Part shown: positions 24,178-32,624 of the stretch, piece by piece
Numbering within the stretch: the first letter of the stretch is position 1
Layout: each line of letters opens with the position of its first letter
Source of the DNA: an uncultured Poribacteria bacterium
GTDB taxonomy: Bacteria > Poribacteria > WGA-4E > WGA-3G
Length of the DNA: 64,000 nt
NCBI GenBank assembly: GCA_951812525.1
Contig: OX638316.1
Location: 4,396,506 to 4,460,505 of the forward strand
Direction: 5' to 3'
Position numbers and translations under genes: made by a program
The notes under the pieces: model-generated
Database searches by the model: none
Seen by the model: the letters and a program-made list of their open reading frames with translations, nothing else
What the model was told of the DNA's origin: nothing

Positions 24178-25020
24178 ATGAAAACGCTATTCTATCTCCT
24201 CACGCTCTCCCTGACTATCGTAACACTCTCATACAACGGATACACGGCACCAGTCGTCACGGACGGGCTTGTAAGTTATTGGACGTTTGACCAGAAAGAC
24301 GTCGCTGGTGGTGCAGTAAAAGATGTCTGGGGCAAAAACGATGGAAAAATTGTTGGTGCGCCGAAAGTCGTGGGTGGGAAAGTCGGAGATGCTCTCGAAT
24401 TTGATGGGAGCGACGATTATGTTAACCTAACAAACCTCGGCAACTTTGGTGAGCAGGTAGCTTCATCTACCTTTGAAGCCTGGGTTAAAACGAGTTTCAA
24501 GAAAGACTGGACGACGCTTTTCAAAGTTCTTGATCAGGGTTGTAACATGGCATGGGCAATCGATGTCAACCGGAGTGCGAAAGCGGGATTCCCGTTTGCT
24601 GAGGACATTGTCCACTACTACGTCCGTCAGAAATCAGGGGCTGGCTGCAATGCAATCGCTGTTGAGATTGAGTTTCCATTGTCGGATGGTAAATGGCATC
24701 ACATCGTTTTTGCAATTGAAGACGCTGGCAAATCCGAGATTAGCATTTATATGGACGGAGAGCCACAGGAGGTAATCGTAGGTTCTGCAAAAGATCTCGA
24801 CACCTTTATTCCGTTTGTGGAACCGGTTTATATCGGCGCGGCGAACAACCGTGGGACGGTCGAACGTCACTTCCCCGGTCTCATTGATGAAGTCCGTATT
24901 TACGATCGTCCGCTTACCGCTGGTGAAGTGACCCGGAATTTTGAATCGAAAATCGGACTCTCTGTACAAGCAGCTGAGAAATTACCTATCGTGTGGGGAA
25001 CACTCAAGGCAAATAGGTAA
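24178..25020 (+). CDS. Secreted LamG-domain protein with WGTLKANR tail
   Basis: A 280-residue exported protein. Residues 1-24 (LFYLLTLSLTIVTLSYNGYTA) form a signal peptide. The LamG domain shows DGLVSYWTFD, VGDALEFDGSDDYVNL, STFEAWVKTSFKKDW, KWHHIVFAI and PGLIDEVRIYDRPL in the expected order. The last 15 residues, AEKLPIVWGTLKANR, match the tail of three other exported proteins here. The ATG at 24178 has AAGGAG upstream; the longer frame upstream is not supported. A PhyH gene starts 17 bases after the stop. It may be a surface carbohydrate-binding protein. Confidence 0.85.
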   Translation: MKTLFYLLTLSLTIVTLSYNGYTAPVVTDGLVSYWTFDQKDVAGGAVKDVWGKNDGKIVGAPKVVGGKVGDALEFDGSDDYVNLTNLGNFGEQVASSTFEAWVKTSFKKDWTTLFKVLDQGCNMAWAIDVNRSAKAGFPFAEDIVHYYVRQKSGAGCNAIAVEIEFPLSDGKWHHIVFAIEDAGKSEISIYMDGEPQEVIVGSAKDLDTFIPFVEPVYIGAANNRGTVERHFPGLIDEVRIYDRPLTAGEVTRNFESKIGLSVQAAEKLPIVWGTLKANR

Positions 25021-25037
25021 AACCATAAGGATTTTAC

Positions 25038-25829
25038 ATGCTCACACCTGACGAAAAATGGTTTTTTGACCATCACGGATTCATTATCCTTCGCAAGGTC
25101 GTTCCACCCGAAGATGTCGAACGAATGATTGTACTCGGCAATCTGTGGCACGATACACCCTTGGAAGAACTACCGCCGCCGCTTACGTCCACTTCCCGGA
25201 CAGGTGATACTTCACCGACAATCGCACATTGGATTAATCATATTCAATACGGCGATGATGTATTCCAAAGACTTGTGCTCAACTTAGAAATTATGCGTGT
25301 GGTTATCGCCCTCACGCGGGGAACCCCCTGCCTCGTTGATTGTGCATTAACCAAGAATTACAAGACCTCCGATGATATCAACTTCCATGCTGCCGGTCAA
25401 GACTACAGTGTAGAAGCATCGGGACCTCGTGCAGGTTTCATTAACACTGCCATCTCCTTGGTTGATGTGCCACCTGGAACCGGATTTGTTTGTCTACCCG
25501 GAAGCCATAAGCGTAATTTTGAGCCACCCGAAAATCTCTCTATTTACGATGGACCGCCTACGGTTATCAACGTTCCCGTTGGCGCGGGCGATTGTGTTAT
25601 CTTCACAGAAGCCCTCTACCACGGTGGAAGACGCTGGACTGAAGACTATCCGCGCTTTACTATCTTCAACCGATATATTGATAAAGAATCGCACAAAAAT
25701 CTCCCTATTGAAAGCCATAAACATCTGATTTCCGATGAAGTCTACGAATTGGAACAATCCGCAGTTCAGGGACAACGAAAACGGGTCGTAGAGCGGATGA
25801 TAAGTGATTTAGAGGAACGTGAGAGGTAA
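25038..25829 (+). CDS. PhyH-family protein with altered metal motif
   Basis: A 263-residue phytanoyl-CoA dioxygenase-type protein. The opening (WFFDHHGFIILRKVVPPEDV) is typical. The expected HxD motif is not clear: the region reads INFHAAGQDYS, so His and Asp are five residues apart. The distal His is in EALYHGGRRW and the Arg in YPRFTIFNRY. GFVCLPGSHKRNF is conserved. Without a normal HxD the enzyme may use another ligand set, or it may be inactive. It sits between a LamG gene and a 712-residue unknown gene, with 17 and 2 bases of spacing, so the three are probably one operon. Confidence 0.8.
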   Translation: MLTPDEKWFFDHHGFIILRKVVPPEDVERMIVLGNLWHDTPLEELPPPLTSTSRTGDTSPTIAHWINHIQYGDDVFQRLVLNLEIMRVVIALTRGTPCLVDCALTKNYKTSDDINFHAAGQDYSVEASGPRAGFINTAISLVDVPPGTGFVCLPGSHKRNFEPPENLSIYDGPPTVINVPVGAGDCVIFTEALYHGGRRWTEDYPRFTIFNRYIDKESHKNLPIESHKHLISDEVYELEQSAVQGQRKRVVERMISDLEERER

Positions 25830-25831
25830 CA

Positions 25832-27970
25832 ATGCAAACACCCGCAACTACCGATGAGAAACCACACCCGCTTGGAAACCCGGGACGAGTGGCGACTTAC
25901 CAACATGAAAGCGAAGATATACTCGCCGAAACTGTGGTGAAGACCTTGACTTTAACAATCGGCTCGGTTGAAGAAAAGGCTGGTGTCCCGTATCAATGGA
26001 TGTGTCTCCGCGCCATGAAAGCATCGGGTGAAAAATTCGCGGTCTGGTTGCTGAGCGAAAGTGTCCCCTCCAAAGATATAAAAGTAGACAGGGCAACAAT
26101 CTCTCGCTACATCCTACAGATTGGAGACGACCTTCCCTTAGAGTTCCACGATAGATTCACAGATAAACCTGTTTTGCCAGCACTCGGTGTGTGGCAATAT
26201 ATTTTTCCGAAACCGACAGATAGTGGAATGGAAAATGAGCCTTTTTCGCAAAGGGTAAAATACCTTGGACATACCTATCGGCTTGCGCATATATCCGATT
26301 CAGGTGAATACGCCGAACCAACCGAGACGCAACTCCTTTTCCTCCGTCCGGATGTCCTTATTGGTCCGCCTAGCAATACAAGGCAGAAAGACGAGACGCG
26401 TCGTTACGATATGTCTGATTATGAACTTATACCCCTAACAGAAATCGATTATGACGAAATGATTGCAGCAGGCATCAACTGCGTTCGTGTTGATACCGAA
26501 CAGGTCGAATGGGTTAAAAATCGTGATGTGTTTTATTGGGGGGTAGACGCCGCTGTCCTCGGCTATCCTGAGTGCTTATACCGAAGCAATTACCTCGGTA
26601 CTACCATCTTCATGGACGAACCGGCTGTCTGCACACGGGATCATGTACTTCGCCCTAAACTGGAAACAGATTCCACCTATCGCAAAGCACTAACTCCACA
26701 ACTCGCCTTTGAAGCATTTCAAGACTACTTTCACACCGCCAAATATGAAGGTGCTCCCACGCGGTTATGTAAGGGTTTGGAATCGCATCCAGATGTAGAT
26801 TTAGGAGATATGCAGTTTCTACAGGAGAATCTATATACATGGGATACCATGATAAGTTCTGCTGCCTATCAACTCTCAGAGGGAAACACGGAATCACCCG
26901 CCGCTATAGTCTTTGAACCACCAGGTAGAGTTGGTACAATGCGAACTCTACCCGAAATGAATATGGCCTATGGTTGCCAAATTCCGGTAGATAATCCGAA
27001 GAATCTGGCGAGTATCCTCTACGGATTTCTGCGAGGTGCTGCGAGACAAACCGATAAAGGCTGGGGGATGAGCATTTATGGACAGCTCCATCGCGCCGAT
27101 GCCTTCTGGCTACAGACCCACGCTTATGATTTAGGTGCGCGACATTTTCACTACTGGGATAACTATCAACTCGCCTGCGTTCCATACAACGAAATCCTCG
27201 CGCTCTCACAGAATCTGAGTGCCCATGTCGAAAGCCATCCACACAGAAAAATTGACGAACTACGCAGCGCAGCGGAAGTTGTTATTCTCCTGCCGCCCGG
27301 CTACAATCTCGGACATGTTGAGATGGGAAGGGGCAATCTCTGGGGTGTAGGAGAACTTAATTTAGAACGGTACAATAGAGAAGGTGTCAAATACCGTACC
27401 GTGATGCGTAACTTTTTTACTGAAATTGAGAGAGCGATCCGGTTTGGTGTCGCTTTTGACCTCATCTGGGATTTAGAAGGACTCAAGTTGTCCGATTATC
27501 GTGAAGTCGTCCGCATTCGGGAAGATGGTAAGGTGACGGTAAATGAGAGTAACGAGACGGTTCTGCACGAAGGTGCGAGATTACCCGCCCGTCCAAACGG
27601 CATTCCACCAATATTGTGTGTCGATGTATCTATCCTACAAACTAATACACCTTTTGAAGTTCAGGCATCTGCTACTGTAACCGAAGGATCTGCCTCTGTT
27701 TACTACACGCGAGGTGCAAACGAAGTAGCGGTCTACAATAACGAAATGGTGTTGTGGGAGTTGTTTGGTCCTGAGGAAGAGGATTATCGGTTCTTGAACA
27801 GAGAGCAATCCGAAATTCGCATCAATCAGACGGAATCGGGAACTGCGGTGGAGATTCGTTTTGGTCTTGAACGCCCTGGAAATTATCGTCTTCGCGCTGC
27901 AACTGTTGATATGGTGGGTCGGACAGCAGTGGTATGGGAAACCATTACTGTTCCTGATAATCACACATAA
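25832..27970 (+). CDS. Large protein of unknown function, possibly a glycosidase-fold protein
   Basis: A 712-residue protein without signal peptide or membrane segments. The middle (residues about 205-510) looks like a TIM barrel: IAAGINCVRVDTEQVEW, FYWGVDAAVLGYPE, TTIFMDEPAV with a strand-end acidic pair, and AYDLGARHFHYWDN. Residues 590-710 form a C-terminal β-sandwich (SASVYYTRGANEVAVYNNE). This arrangement resembles clan-A glycosidases with a trailing domain, but no family catalytic Glu pair can be assigned. It begins 2 bases after the PhyH stop and should share its promoter and pathway. The function is unknown. Confidence 0.7.
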   Translation: MQTPATTDEKPHPLGNPGRVATYQHESEDILAETVVKTLTLTIGSVEEKAGVPYQWMCLRAMKASGEKFAVWLLSESVPSKDIKVDRATISRYILQIGDDLPLEFHDRFTDKPVLPALGVWQYIFPKPTDSGMENEPFSQRVKYLGHTYRLAHISDSGEYAEPTETQLLFLRPDVLIGPPSNTRQKDETRRYDMSDYELIPLTEIDYDEMIAAGINCVRVDTEQVEWVKNRDVFYWGVDAAVLGYPECLYRSNYLGTTIFMDEPAVCTRDHVLRPKLETDSTYRKALTPQLAFEAFQDYFHTAKYEGAPTRLCKGLESHPDVDLGDMQFLQENLYTWDTMISSAAYQLSEGNTESPAAIVFEPPGRVGTMRTLPEMNMAYGCQIPVDNPKNLASILYGFLRGAARQTDKGWGMSIYGQLHRADAFWLQTHAYDLGARHFHYWDNYQLACVPYNEILALSQNLSAHVESHPHRKIDELRSAAEVVILLPPGYNLGHVEMGRGNLWGVGELNLERYNREGVKYRTVMRNFFTEIERAIRFGVAFDLIWDLEGLKLSDYREVVRIREDGKVTVNESNETVLHEGARLPARPNGIPPILCVDVSILQTNTPFEVQASATVTEGSASVYYTRGANEVAVYNNEMVLWELFGPEEEDYRFLNREQSEIRINQTESGTAVEIRFGLERPGNYRLRAATVDMVGRTAVVWETITVPDNHT

Positions 27971-28011
27971 TTTCCGTTGGTTGTTTTCAGCATAGCACGC
28001 TTAGCAAAGAA

Positions 28012-28043
28012 GTTGGGTTTCACTACGTTCAACCCAACCTACG
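28012..28043 (+). repeat. Dispersed palindromic repeat B, copy 1
   Basis: GTTGGGTT pairs with AACCCAAC across an 11-base loop and is followed by CTACG. The same sequence, with the arms split by 81 bases, lies at 56734-56835. It may also stop transcripts of the upstream gene, although no T-run follows. Confidence 0.5.
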
Positions 28044-28117
28044 ATCTCTATGAACTGATGACGACTGATAGCTAAGAATCAACGCCTCAATTGAAAGTTT
28101 TTTAAAAACCCCAACTG

Positions 28118-28126
28118 TGATATAAT
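28118..28126 (+). promoter_or_regulatory. Extended -10 element ahead of the PQQ operon
   Basis: TGATATAAT, a full extended -10. No good -35 is at the right distance (a TTGAAA lies 24 bases upstream). The leader to the TTG start would be about 160 bases long. Confidence 0.45.
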
Positions 28127-28294
28127 AGCCTGTCAAACGGAATTGAAAACAGAACCGATTTGACGCGTGCCGATGCATTTGCAAGCACCGTACAGTAAAG
28201 TATTTTCAACAGACGCCCCGAATTTAAACACAGGGCATTTTTCATCGTCTTAAAATTACAGATACATGCAAAGGACACGAGGAGGAACAAAAAT

Positions 28295-29614
28295 TTGCAC
28301 TACCGAAAACCGATCTTTCGTCGGCTACTCATCTGCCTTGTTTTGGTCGCCCTTCCAATGCAGATGATCGCTGCCGACTGGCCAACATGGCGCGGACCAA
28401 ATCAAGACGGCACCTCATCAGAAACCGGGTTAGTTTCGACTTGGTCAGTTGAAGGCGAAAATCTTCTCTGGCAGGCAGAATTCATAGGACGCTCGACACC
28501 AATCGTACTCAACGGCAGAGTCTACGTCATCGGGCGCGTGGGGAAGGACCTCACTGAACAAGAACGTATCGCCTGCTTCGATGCAGAAACTGGCGAACTG
28601 ATTTGGAATTATCAATTCAACGTCTTTCACACTACTATATCCTTCAACCGCGTCGGATGGACGAGTCTTGCCGGTGATCCCGAAACAGGTAATATCTTTG
28701 CACACGGAGTACAAGGACTTTTCTTTTGTTTTGACAAAGACGGGAACATCCTCTGGTCCCGTTCGCTTACAGAGGAATATGGACGCATATCTGGATACGG
28801 CGGGCGCGTTCACACACCCATTATCGCTGGCGACCTCGTCGTGATTAGTTACCTCAATTCCGGATGGGGTGACCAAGCTGCCACACGTCACCGCTATTTT
28901 GCTTTCGACAAACAGACGGGCGAATTGATTTGGGTCTCAACTCCCGGCGGTAGACCTTTAGACACTACCTACTCCACGCCAGTCGTTGCCAATATCAACG
29001 GACAACAACTCATTATCGGCGGTAATGCCGATGGCGGCATCTACGCCATGAAACAGAATACCGGAGAGATGGTTTGGGGATTTAAACTGAGTCAGCGCGG
29101 TATCAATACATCTGTTATTGTTTCAGGCACGAAGGTTTATGCCTCGCATAGCGAAGAGAATATAGATAATACCGACATGGGACGCGTCGTCTGTATTGAT
29201 GCGACTGGCACTGGAGACATCACTCAGACTCACGAACTCTGGCGTCATGACGCGGTTAACGTTGGATACGCATCTCCGACACTTAACGCCGGACGACTCT
29301 ATGTCGTAGATAACTCAGCGAACCTCTACTCCCTGAATGCTGACACAGGTGAAGTCCATTGGAGCCACAGTATCGGTAAAGTCGGTAAAGGATCCCCCGT
29401 CTGGGCAGATGGTAAACTTTATGTTACAGAAGTCAATGGGGCATTCGCTATCCTTCAACCGAGCGAGGACGGGTGCGAATCGCTCAGCGTCCAAGAGATA
29501 AATCGAGCCGAGGACGATCACTACGTCGAAATCTTTGGTTCACCCGCTATCGCCGATGGACGTATCTATTTCACTACAGAAGAACACATCTATTGTATCG
29601 GGGGGACAAAATAA
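28295..29614 (+). CDS. Exported PQQ-type β-propeller protein
   Basis: A 439-residue propeller. The start is TTG with AGGAGG about 10 bases upstream and no nearby ATG. The signal peptide (residues 1-26, LLICLVLVALPMQMIAA) precedes DWPTWRGPNQDGTSSETGL, a typical opening of this group. Repeated blades show the W-docking pattern: CFDAETGELIWNYQ, AFDKQTGELIWVS, AMKQNTGEMVWGF and SLNADTGEVHWSH. No clear quinoprotein active-site residues are seen, so it may be a BamB-like scaffold rather than a dehydrogenase. Its stop codon overlaps the next start by one base. Confidence 0.85.
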   Translation: MHYRKPIFRRLLICLVLVALPMQMIAADWPTWRGPNQDGTSSETGLVSTWSVEGENLLWQAEFIGRSTPIVLNGRVYVIGRVGKDLTEQERIACFDAETGELIWNYQFNVFHTTISFNRVGWTSLAGDPETGNIFAHGVQGLFFCFDKDGNILWSRSLTEEYGRISGYGGRVHTPIIAGDLVVISYLNSGWGDQAATRHRYFAFDKQTGELIWVSTPGGRPLDTTYSTPVVANINGQQLIIGGNADGGIYAMKQNTGEMVWGFKLSQRGINTSVIVSGTKVYASHSEENIDNTDMGRVVCIDATGTGDITQTHELWRHDAVNVGYASPTLNAGRLYVVDNSANLYSLNADTGEVHWSHSIGKVGKGSPVWADGKLYVTEVNGAFAILQPSEDGCESLSVQEINRAEDDHYVEIFGSPAIADGRIYFTTEEHIYCIGGTK

Positions 29615-30534
29615 TGAAATATTCCATTCCAATTTACGCAGTCCTGATCGTGTGCCTTCTCGCTGTCGGTTGCGCCAGCAAAGAGATGACACCTGAACCG
29701 GTGAAGATGCCAACTACCCCGGCTGTTTCACTGTTGCTCACCCCCGCAGAAGCACTCACCTCAGGCGATTCTGTTGAGTTTAGTGTCATCGGATTTGATG
29801 CAAACGGAAAAGAGACGAGTAGCGTTGGCACTACAGAATGGATGCAAACAGGTTTAACCGGCATACTCCAAGACGGGACCTTCACACCCGATAAAAATGC
29901 AGGAGCGCATGCCGGCACGGTCACCGTCCAATCAGGGGATCTGAAGGCGAGTGCTCGAGTCCGTGTAATTCCATCACTCCCGTGGACAGAGGATTTTGAG
30001 ACGATTGAACTCGAGAAAATACCGACTCACTGGATCGGCGCGACTGGTAAGTTTTTTGTGCGCGAGAAGGACGGCAATAAAGTTTTAGTGAAAACACCCG
30101 TTCAGCGTGGATTAAACAGGTCTAATGTTTACCTAGGTCCATCAACGATGAAGAACTATCAGATTCAAGTCGATTTGATGGGAACAAAAGTTAAACGCAG
30201 ATTGCCAGACATGGGATTAATCGCGAACCGCTATACGTTGGATATGATGGGCAGACACCAACGCCTACAAATCCGCTCTTGGGCATCAGACTTACGCATG
30301 GCAAAGACAATTGATTTTTCGTGGGAGACGGATGTCTGGTATACAATGAAAATGATGGTAGAGGTAGTAGAAGATAAAGCAGTGATTCGCGGAAAAGTAT
30401 GGCGCACGGGAGAACCGGAACCAGATGAATGGACAATCACTGCCGAAGATCCGTTGCCCAATCGCGAGGGAAGTCCCGGTATTTATGGCTACTCCGCAAC
30501 TGAAATCTACTATGACAATCTAAAAGTATGGTAA
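29614..30534 (+). CDS. Lipoprotein with Ig-like and concanavalin-like domains
   Basis: A 306-residue lipoprotein. The ATG shares its A with the TAA of the previous gene (TAATG), a sign of coupled translation. The lipobox is LLAVGC, with cysteine near residue 20. Residues 40-110 look like an Ig/Big-type β-domain (SVEFSVIGFDANGKETSS). Residues 120-306 form a β-sandwich of the DUF1080/laminin-G type, ending ATEIYYDNLKVW. It is probably anchored in a membrane and works with the propeller proteins on either side. No catalytic residues are evident. Confidence 0.8.
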   Translation: MKYSIPIYAVLIVCLLAVGCASKEMTPEPVKMPTTPAVSLLLTPAEALTSGDSVEFSVIGFDANGKETSSVGTTEWMQTGLTGILQDGTFTPDKNAGAHAGTVTVQSGDLKASARVRVIPSLPWTEDFETIELEKIPTHWIGATGKFFVREKDGNKVLVKTPVQRGLNRSNVYLGPSTMKNYQIQVDLMGTKVKRRLPDMGLIANRYTLDMMGRHQRLQIRSWASDLRMAKTIDFSWETDVWYTMKMMVEVVEDKAVIRGKVWRTGEPEPDEWTITAEDPLPNREGSPGIYGYSATEIYYDNLKVW

Positions 30535-30574
30535 TCACACCGCGCGTAATATCAAAACATAAGGAGTCGTTCAA

Positions 30575-32029
30575 TTGAAACCTCTTTGGAAATCACGATT
30601 TATCTACATCATAAAATTGGCAATGCTTTTCGTTTTTGCGGTATCTACCACGTCTGCGGAAAAAGAAATTGCGTTGTGGGGAGGCACGTTGAGCCGTAAC
30701 ATGGTCTCCGACGAAACAGGTGTTCCCGAAAGTTGGGATTTGGAAAGCGGCGAAAATATCAAATGGGTAGCCGAACTTGGATCCCAAAGCTACGCGGGAC
30801 CACTCATTATTGGTGGAAAAATTTTTGTCGGAACAAATAATAAAGCACTCAAAAATCCCAAATTGACGGGTGACCGTGGGAACCTGATGGCTTTCAACGA
30901 ATCCGATGGTAAATTTCTCTGGCAATCTACGCACACCAAACTCACCTCAGGTAGGGTTAACGACTGGCCCCTACAGGGAATTTGTTCTACTCCGTTTATT
31001 GAAGGCGATCGACTCTACTATGTCTCGAACCGTTGTGAAGTCGTCTGTATTGACACGGAAGGCTTTCTTGATGGCGAAAACGACGGTCCCTTCACCGAAG
31101 AAACTGAGACAAGCGAGATTGATGGGGATATCATCTGGAGTTACGATATGATGGACGAGTTGGACGTCTTTCCACATAATCTCGCGACCTGTTCACCGCT
31201 TGCTGTCGGTGATCTCCTTTTCTTGGAAACGAGCAACGGTGTTGATGAAGGACATATCCACATACCCTCACCCGATGCACCTTCTTTTATTGCTTTGAAC
31301 AAACACACCGGTGAACTCGTCTGGGAAGATGCCTCCCCGGGCGAAAATATACTGCATGGGCAGTGGTCGAATCCTGCTTACGGTGTTATCAACGGTGTGC
31401 CGCAGGTCATCATTCCTGGTGGTGACGGTTGGATTTACGCCTTTGAGCCGGAAACCGGCAATATTATCTGGCAGTTCGACTGTAACCCAAAAGATTCCGT
31501 TTGGGAACTCGGTGGACGCGGCACACGCAATAACGTTATCTCAACACCTGTGGTTTATGATGATAAGGTCTTTGTTGCTGTCGGTCAAGATCCAGAGCAC
31601 GGAGAGGGTGTAGGACATCTCTGGTGCATTGATGCTTCCCAAACCGGTGATGTTACTGACACCGCTGGTGTCTGGCACTTTGGTGATGAACAGTTTAATC
31701 GCACGATGTCTACCGTAGCCATCTCAGATGGACTCCTCTATATCTCAGATCTGAGCGGATACCTTTACTGCTTGGATGTAAACACAGCAGATCTTTATTG
31801 GAAACATGACACCTTTGCTGCGATCTGGGGTTCACCATACGTTGTAGACGGTAAGGTTTATCTTGGAGATGAAGATGGTGATGTTGTTATCCTAAAGACA
31901 GGAAAAACAAAGCAGGTGCTGTTTGAAACCAATATGGGTAGTGCCGTTTATACTACACCTGTTGCAAAAGATGGGGTGCTTTACATCGTAACTCGCAATA
32001 CATTGATTGCAATAGAAGAGAAAAAATAA
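30575..32029 (+). CDS. Exported PQQ-type β-propeller protein
   Basis: A 484-residue propeller of the same kind as the gene at 28295, also starting with TTG (AAGGAG 8 bases upstream). The signal peptide (residues 1-25, IIKLAMLFVFAVSTTSA) precedes GGTLSRNMVSDETGVPESW. Blade signatures include AFNESDGKFLWQS, ALNKHTGELVWED, AFEPETGNIIWQF and CLDVNTADLYWKH. Residues 160-200 contain an acidic insert (ENDGPFTEETETSEIDGD). No heme or metal motif is seen. It is the third gene of the propeller-lipoprotein-propeller operon. The role is likely periplasmic or envelope-associated. Confidence 0.85.
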   Translation: MKPLWKSRFIYIIKLAMLFVFAVSTTSAEKEIALWGGTLSRNMVSDETGVPESWDLESGENIKWVAELGSQSYAGPLIIGGKIFVGTNNKALKNPKLTGDRGNLMAFNESDGKFLWQSTHTKLTSGRVNDWPLQGICSTPFIEGDRLYYVSNRCEVVCIDTEGFLDGENDGPFTEETETSEIDGDIIWSYDMMDELDVFPHNLATCSPLAVGDLLFLETSNGVDEGHIHIPSPDAPSFIALNKHTGELVWEDASPGENILHGQWSNPAYGVINGVPQVIIPGGDGWIYAFEPETGNIIWQFDCNPKDSVWELGGRGTRNNVISTPVVYDDKVFVAVGQDPEHGEGVGHLWCIDASQTGDVTDTAGVWHFGDEQFNRTMSTVAISDGLLYISDLSGYLYCLDVNTADLYWKHDTFAAIWGSPYVVDGKVYLGDEDGDVVILKTGKTKQVLFETNMGSAVYTTPVAKDGVLYIVTRNTLIAIEEKK

Positions 32030-32046
32030 AGTCGCCTGGATAACAC

Positions 32047-32319
32047 ATGCGTATTAGCCGATTGAATTGGGATGACTATCGCGTTGAACATATTGCTCGA
32101 CATGGTGTAGATCCTCGTGAAGTATGGGAAGTTTGTAATGACATTTCCCACTTAGCACGTCGTCAGGGACGCAACCGCTATCTTGTTTACGGGCAGACTT
32201 TGGATGGACGGTATCTATTTGTAGTGTTAGAACGTATCCAGGAGTCTGTGTATAAACCTATTACTGCCCGAAACATGACTGACCGCGAAAAGCAGAATTT
32301 TAGGAGACTGAAAAAATGA
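32047..32319 (+). CDS. BrnT-like toxin of a type II toxin-antitoxin pair
   Basis: A 90-residue protein matching the BrnT pattern: HIARHGVDPREVWEV near residues 16-30, then RNRYLVYGQTLDGRYLFVVLE, and the C-terminal ITARNMTDREKQNFRRL. BrnT toxins are RelE-fold RNases that stop translation. The stop overlaps the antitoxin start (ATGA). It lies 17 bases after the propeller gene, in the same direction, so the pair may have been inserted at the end of that operon. The order toxin-then-antitoxin is usual for this family. Confidence 0.78.
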   Translation: MRISRLNWDDYRVEHIARHGVDPREVWEVCNDISHLARRQGRNRYLVYGQTLDGRYLFVVLERIQESVYKPITARNMTDREKQNFRRLKK

Positions 32320-32573
32320 AAGCGTTGCAAGTACCAGAATTTTCGAGTTATGAGGAAGAAGCAGCTTTTTGGGATAACCTTGACACAGCCGATTTTATGG
32401 AGGACGACGGGGAATGGTTTCGTTTCAATACCAAGCAGGCGATTCGCGTCGCAATTCTTCCTGAAATCGCTGAGGAACTCACGAAAAAGGCACAGGCTGA
32501 GGGGGTATCAATTGAAACCTTAGTAAATGTCCTTTTGATCGAGCACATCAGGGAATCAGTCCCAACAAACTAA
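32316..32573 (+). CDS. BrnA/CopG-like antitoxin
   Basis: An 85-residue protein partnered with the BrnT-like toxin by an ATGA overlap. The N-terminus EFSSYEEEAAFWDNLDTADF is the typical toxin-contacting segment. The C-terminal half (IRVAILPEIAEELTKKAQAEGVSIETLVNVLL) resembles a ribbon-helix-helix DNA-binding domain. In the family it neutralises the toxin and represses its own operon. No palindromic operator was found in the short upstream gap, so control may come from the upstream operon promoter. Confidence 0.78.
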   Translation: MKALQVPEFSSYEEEAAFWDNLDTADFMEDDGEWFRFNTKQAIRVAILPEIAEELTKKAQAEGVSIETLVNVLLIEHIRESVPTN

Positions 32574-32624
32574 TTGCTTAAATTTGAAAGCACCAAGTAA
32601 TTTGGTCTATATAAAAGACTTTTT

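Larger units (their letters stand above)
27971..28294. other. Intergenic stretch with repeat B and a promoter
   Basis: 324 bases between the large unknown gene and the PQQ operon. It holds repeat B copy 1, a CTGATGACGACTGATAGCT-like low-complexity stretch near 28055, and a TGATATAAT promoter element. No coding sequence is apparent. Confidence 0.6.
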
